A DNA stretch of 29,104 bases from a virus. Of this stretch, positions 28,241 to 29,104 are shown one piece after another (position 1 is the first letter of the stretch; every line of letters begins with the position of its first letter). A program made the translations under genes and the position numbers. A model generated the notes under the pieces. The model was not told the DNA's origin. It ran no database searches and saw only the letters and a program-made list of their open reading frames with translations. The DNA lies in the IMG/VR virus record IMGVR_UViG_3300018057_000036, positions 1 through 29,104 of that record. The stretch is one strand, 5' to 3'.

Positions 28241-28773
28241 TGTCCGCCGTTTCCTTCACCGTCCACGGCCTCGACGAGCTGAAGAGGTTCCTCGAAAAAT
28301 TCCCGGGGCAGCTCTCGACGAAGATCGTCCGCCAGGCCTTGCACGACGCGGCGAAAGTCGGCGTCCGGAGCCTGAAGGCCGAGGCCCGGGAGCACGACGG
28401 CCGCGGCGAGATCCGCGTGAACATGCGGACCCTGAAGCGGCGGATCGCGCACCTGAGCGATTCGGCCGTCGCGGTCACCCGGCACTACGCCAACGGGATC
28501 GAGTACACGGCGGTCGGCTTCGAGTGGCCCTTGGGCGCGGCCGGCTGGCTCGTCGAGCACGGCCACCGCATGGTGGTCGGCGGCACGGTCGCCCGCATCG
28601 CCGGCCGGGCCCCGAAGGCCGACAACAGGACCCTGACCGGCGCCGGCCGCGTAGTCGGCTTCGTGAAACCGCACCCCATCGCCCTGCCGGCCTTCGAGAA
28701 GTGCCGGGCGGCGATGGACGAAGCCTTCGAAGCGGCCGTGCGAGACGGCGTCGAGGAAAACGCCGCCGGATAG
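28240..28773 (+). CDS. HK97 gp10-like tail-connector protein
   Basis: 177 residues. The start FTVHGLDELKRFLEKFPGQL, then TKIVRQALHDAAKVGVRSLK and a later YTAVGFEWPLGAAGWLVEHG and PHPIALPAFEKCRAAMDEAF, follow the HK97 gp10 family, a neck/tail-completion component. Full length, in the expected position after the joining protein. Confidence 0.85.
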   Translation: MSAVSFTVHGLDELKRFLEKFPGQLSTKIVRQALHDAAKVGVRSLKAEAREHDGRGEIRVNMRTLKRRIAHLSDSAVAVTRHYANGIEYTAVGFEWPLGAAGWLVEHGHRMVVGGTVARIAGRAPKADNRTLTGAGRVVGFVKPHPIALPAFEKCRAAMDEAFEAAVRDGVEENAAG

Positions 28774-28832
28774 TCGTCAGTCGTCACTTGTCGGCTGCAA
28801 CTGACGACCGGCCACTGAGCACTGAGGACTCG

Positions 28833-29104
28833 ATGCTCCCACAGGCCAGACTCACCGCCCGCCTGAAAAAAATCCCCGCGGTTGCGGCGATCGTCGGCGA
28901 AAACGTCCTGCCGGTCCTCGTGCCCTCGCCGAGCCAATATCCGGCGGTGGTGTACCAGGTGCTCTCGAACGTCCCGTGGAACGACGCCGACGGCGGGAGC
29001 AATTCCTACACGATGCGGCTCCGCGTGAGCTGCGTCAGCCTCTCGCAGGGCAACCTGCGGCCCTACGAGACGGCCTGGTCGCTGGCCTCGGCCGTCGCCG
29101 GCGA
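28833..29104 (+). CDS. Tail-completion protein, cut by window end
   Basis: 90 codons are present and the frame is open at the right edge. The sequence begins MLPQARLTARLKKIPAVAAI and continues with VLVPSPSQYPAVVYQVLS and SYTMRLRVSCVSLSQGNLRP, resembling DUF3168/tail-completion proteins that join tail tube to neck. The gene order after a gp10-like gene supports this. Only the first two thirds or so can be seen. Confidence 0.7.
   Translation, partial: MLPQARLTARLKKIPAVAAIVGENVLPVLVPSPSQYPAVVYQVLSNVPWNDADGGSNSYTMRLRVSCVSLSQGNLRPYETAWSLASAVAG

Overview
The window is the integrated or packaged genome of a tailed, HK97-type bacteriophage, read left to right from a lysogeny/early region to the start of tail-joining genes. 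The DNA is very GC-rich. It is peppered with short intergenic repeats of 7 bp period, mostly of the types TGACACC, GTGGTCA and GGGGATT. High GC, mixed ATG/GTG starts and dense heptamer arrays would fit a planctomycete host, but this is inference; no host gene is visible.

Region 1 (1-4206): a repeat-rich stretch, three small membrane or basic proteins, an XRE-family repressor with sigma70-like promoters on both sides and a strong terminator, then a tightly packed run of small genes headed by a phage csrA. Region 2 (4252-10484): an inverted repeat and a tyrosine integrase; a replication-initiator-like gene that carries an iteron-like dyad array in its own coding sequence; a large HTH protein; and two solitary DNA methyltransferases (C5-cytosine, then N6-adenine). 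The C5 gene lies in a dense array of GTGAC pentamers. Region 3 (10575-12439): a helically phased GGCCCG array, an excisionase-like HTH gene and a small membrane gene on the minus strand, and a repeat-filled gap. Region 4 (12474-12905): two tandem copies of an unidentified structured RNA-like element that show compensatory base changes. Region 5 (12939-15534): a lysis or cell-envelope cassette with a permuted NlpC/P60-like enzyme, a papain/C39-like lipoprotein and several small membrane proteins including an XhlA-like one.

Region 6 (15534-29104): HNH endonuclease, large terminase, small membrane protein, portal, S49 prohead protease, major capsid protein, a probable decoration protein, phiE125 gp8-like connector, head-tail joining protein, HK97 gp10-like protein and the start of a tail-completion gene. 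Unusually, this head module is interrupted by a modification cassette. A GT92-like glycosyltransferase, an FkbM methyltransferase and a SPASM/radical-SAM-like protein sit between protease and capsid gene, and a GT-A glycosyltransferase sits between decoration protein and connector. Together they suggest sugar or peptide modification of the virion or host surface.

The most unusual points are the covarying tandem RNA, the origin-like array inside the initiator gene, the capsid-embedded modification cassette, the GTGAC and GGCCCG phased arrays, and the way heptamer repeats have become coding sequence at protein ends and linkers.
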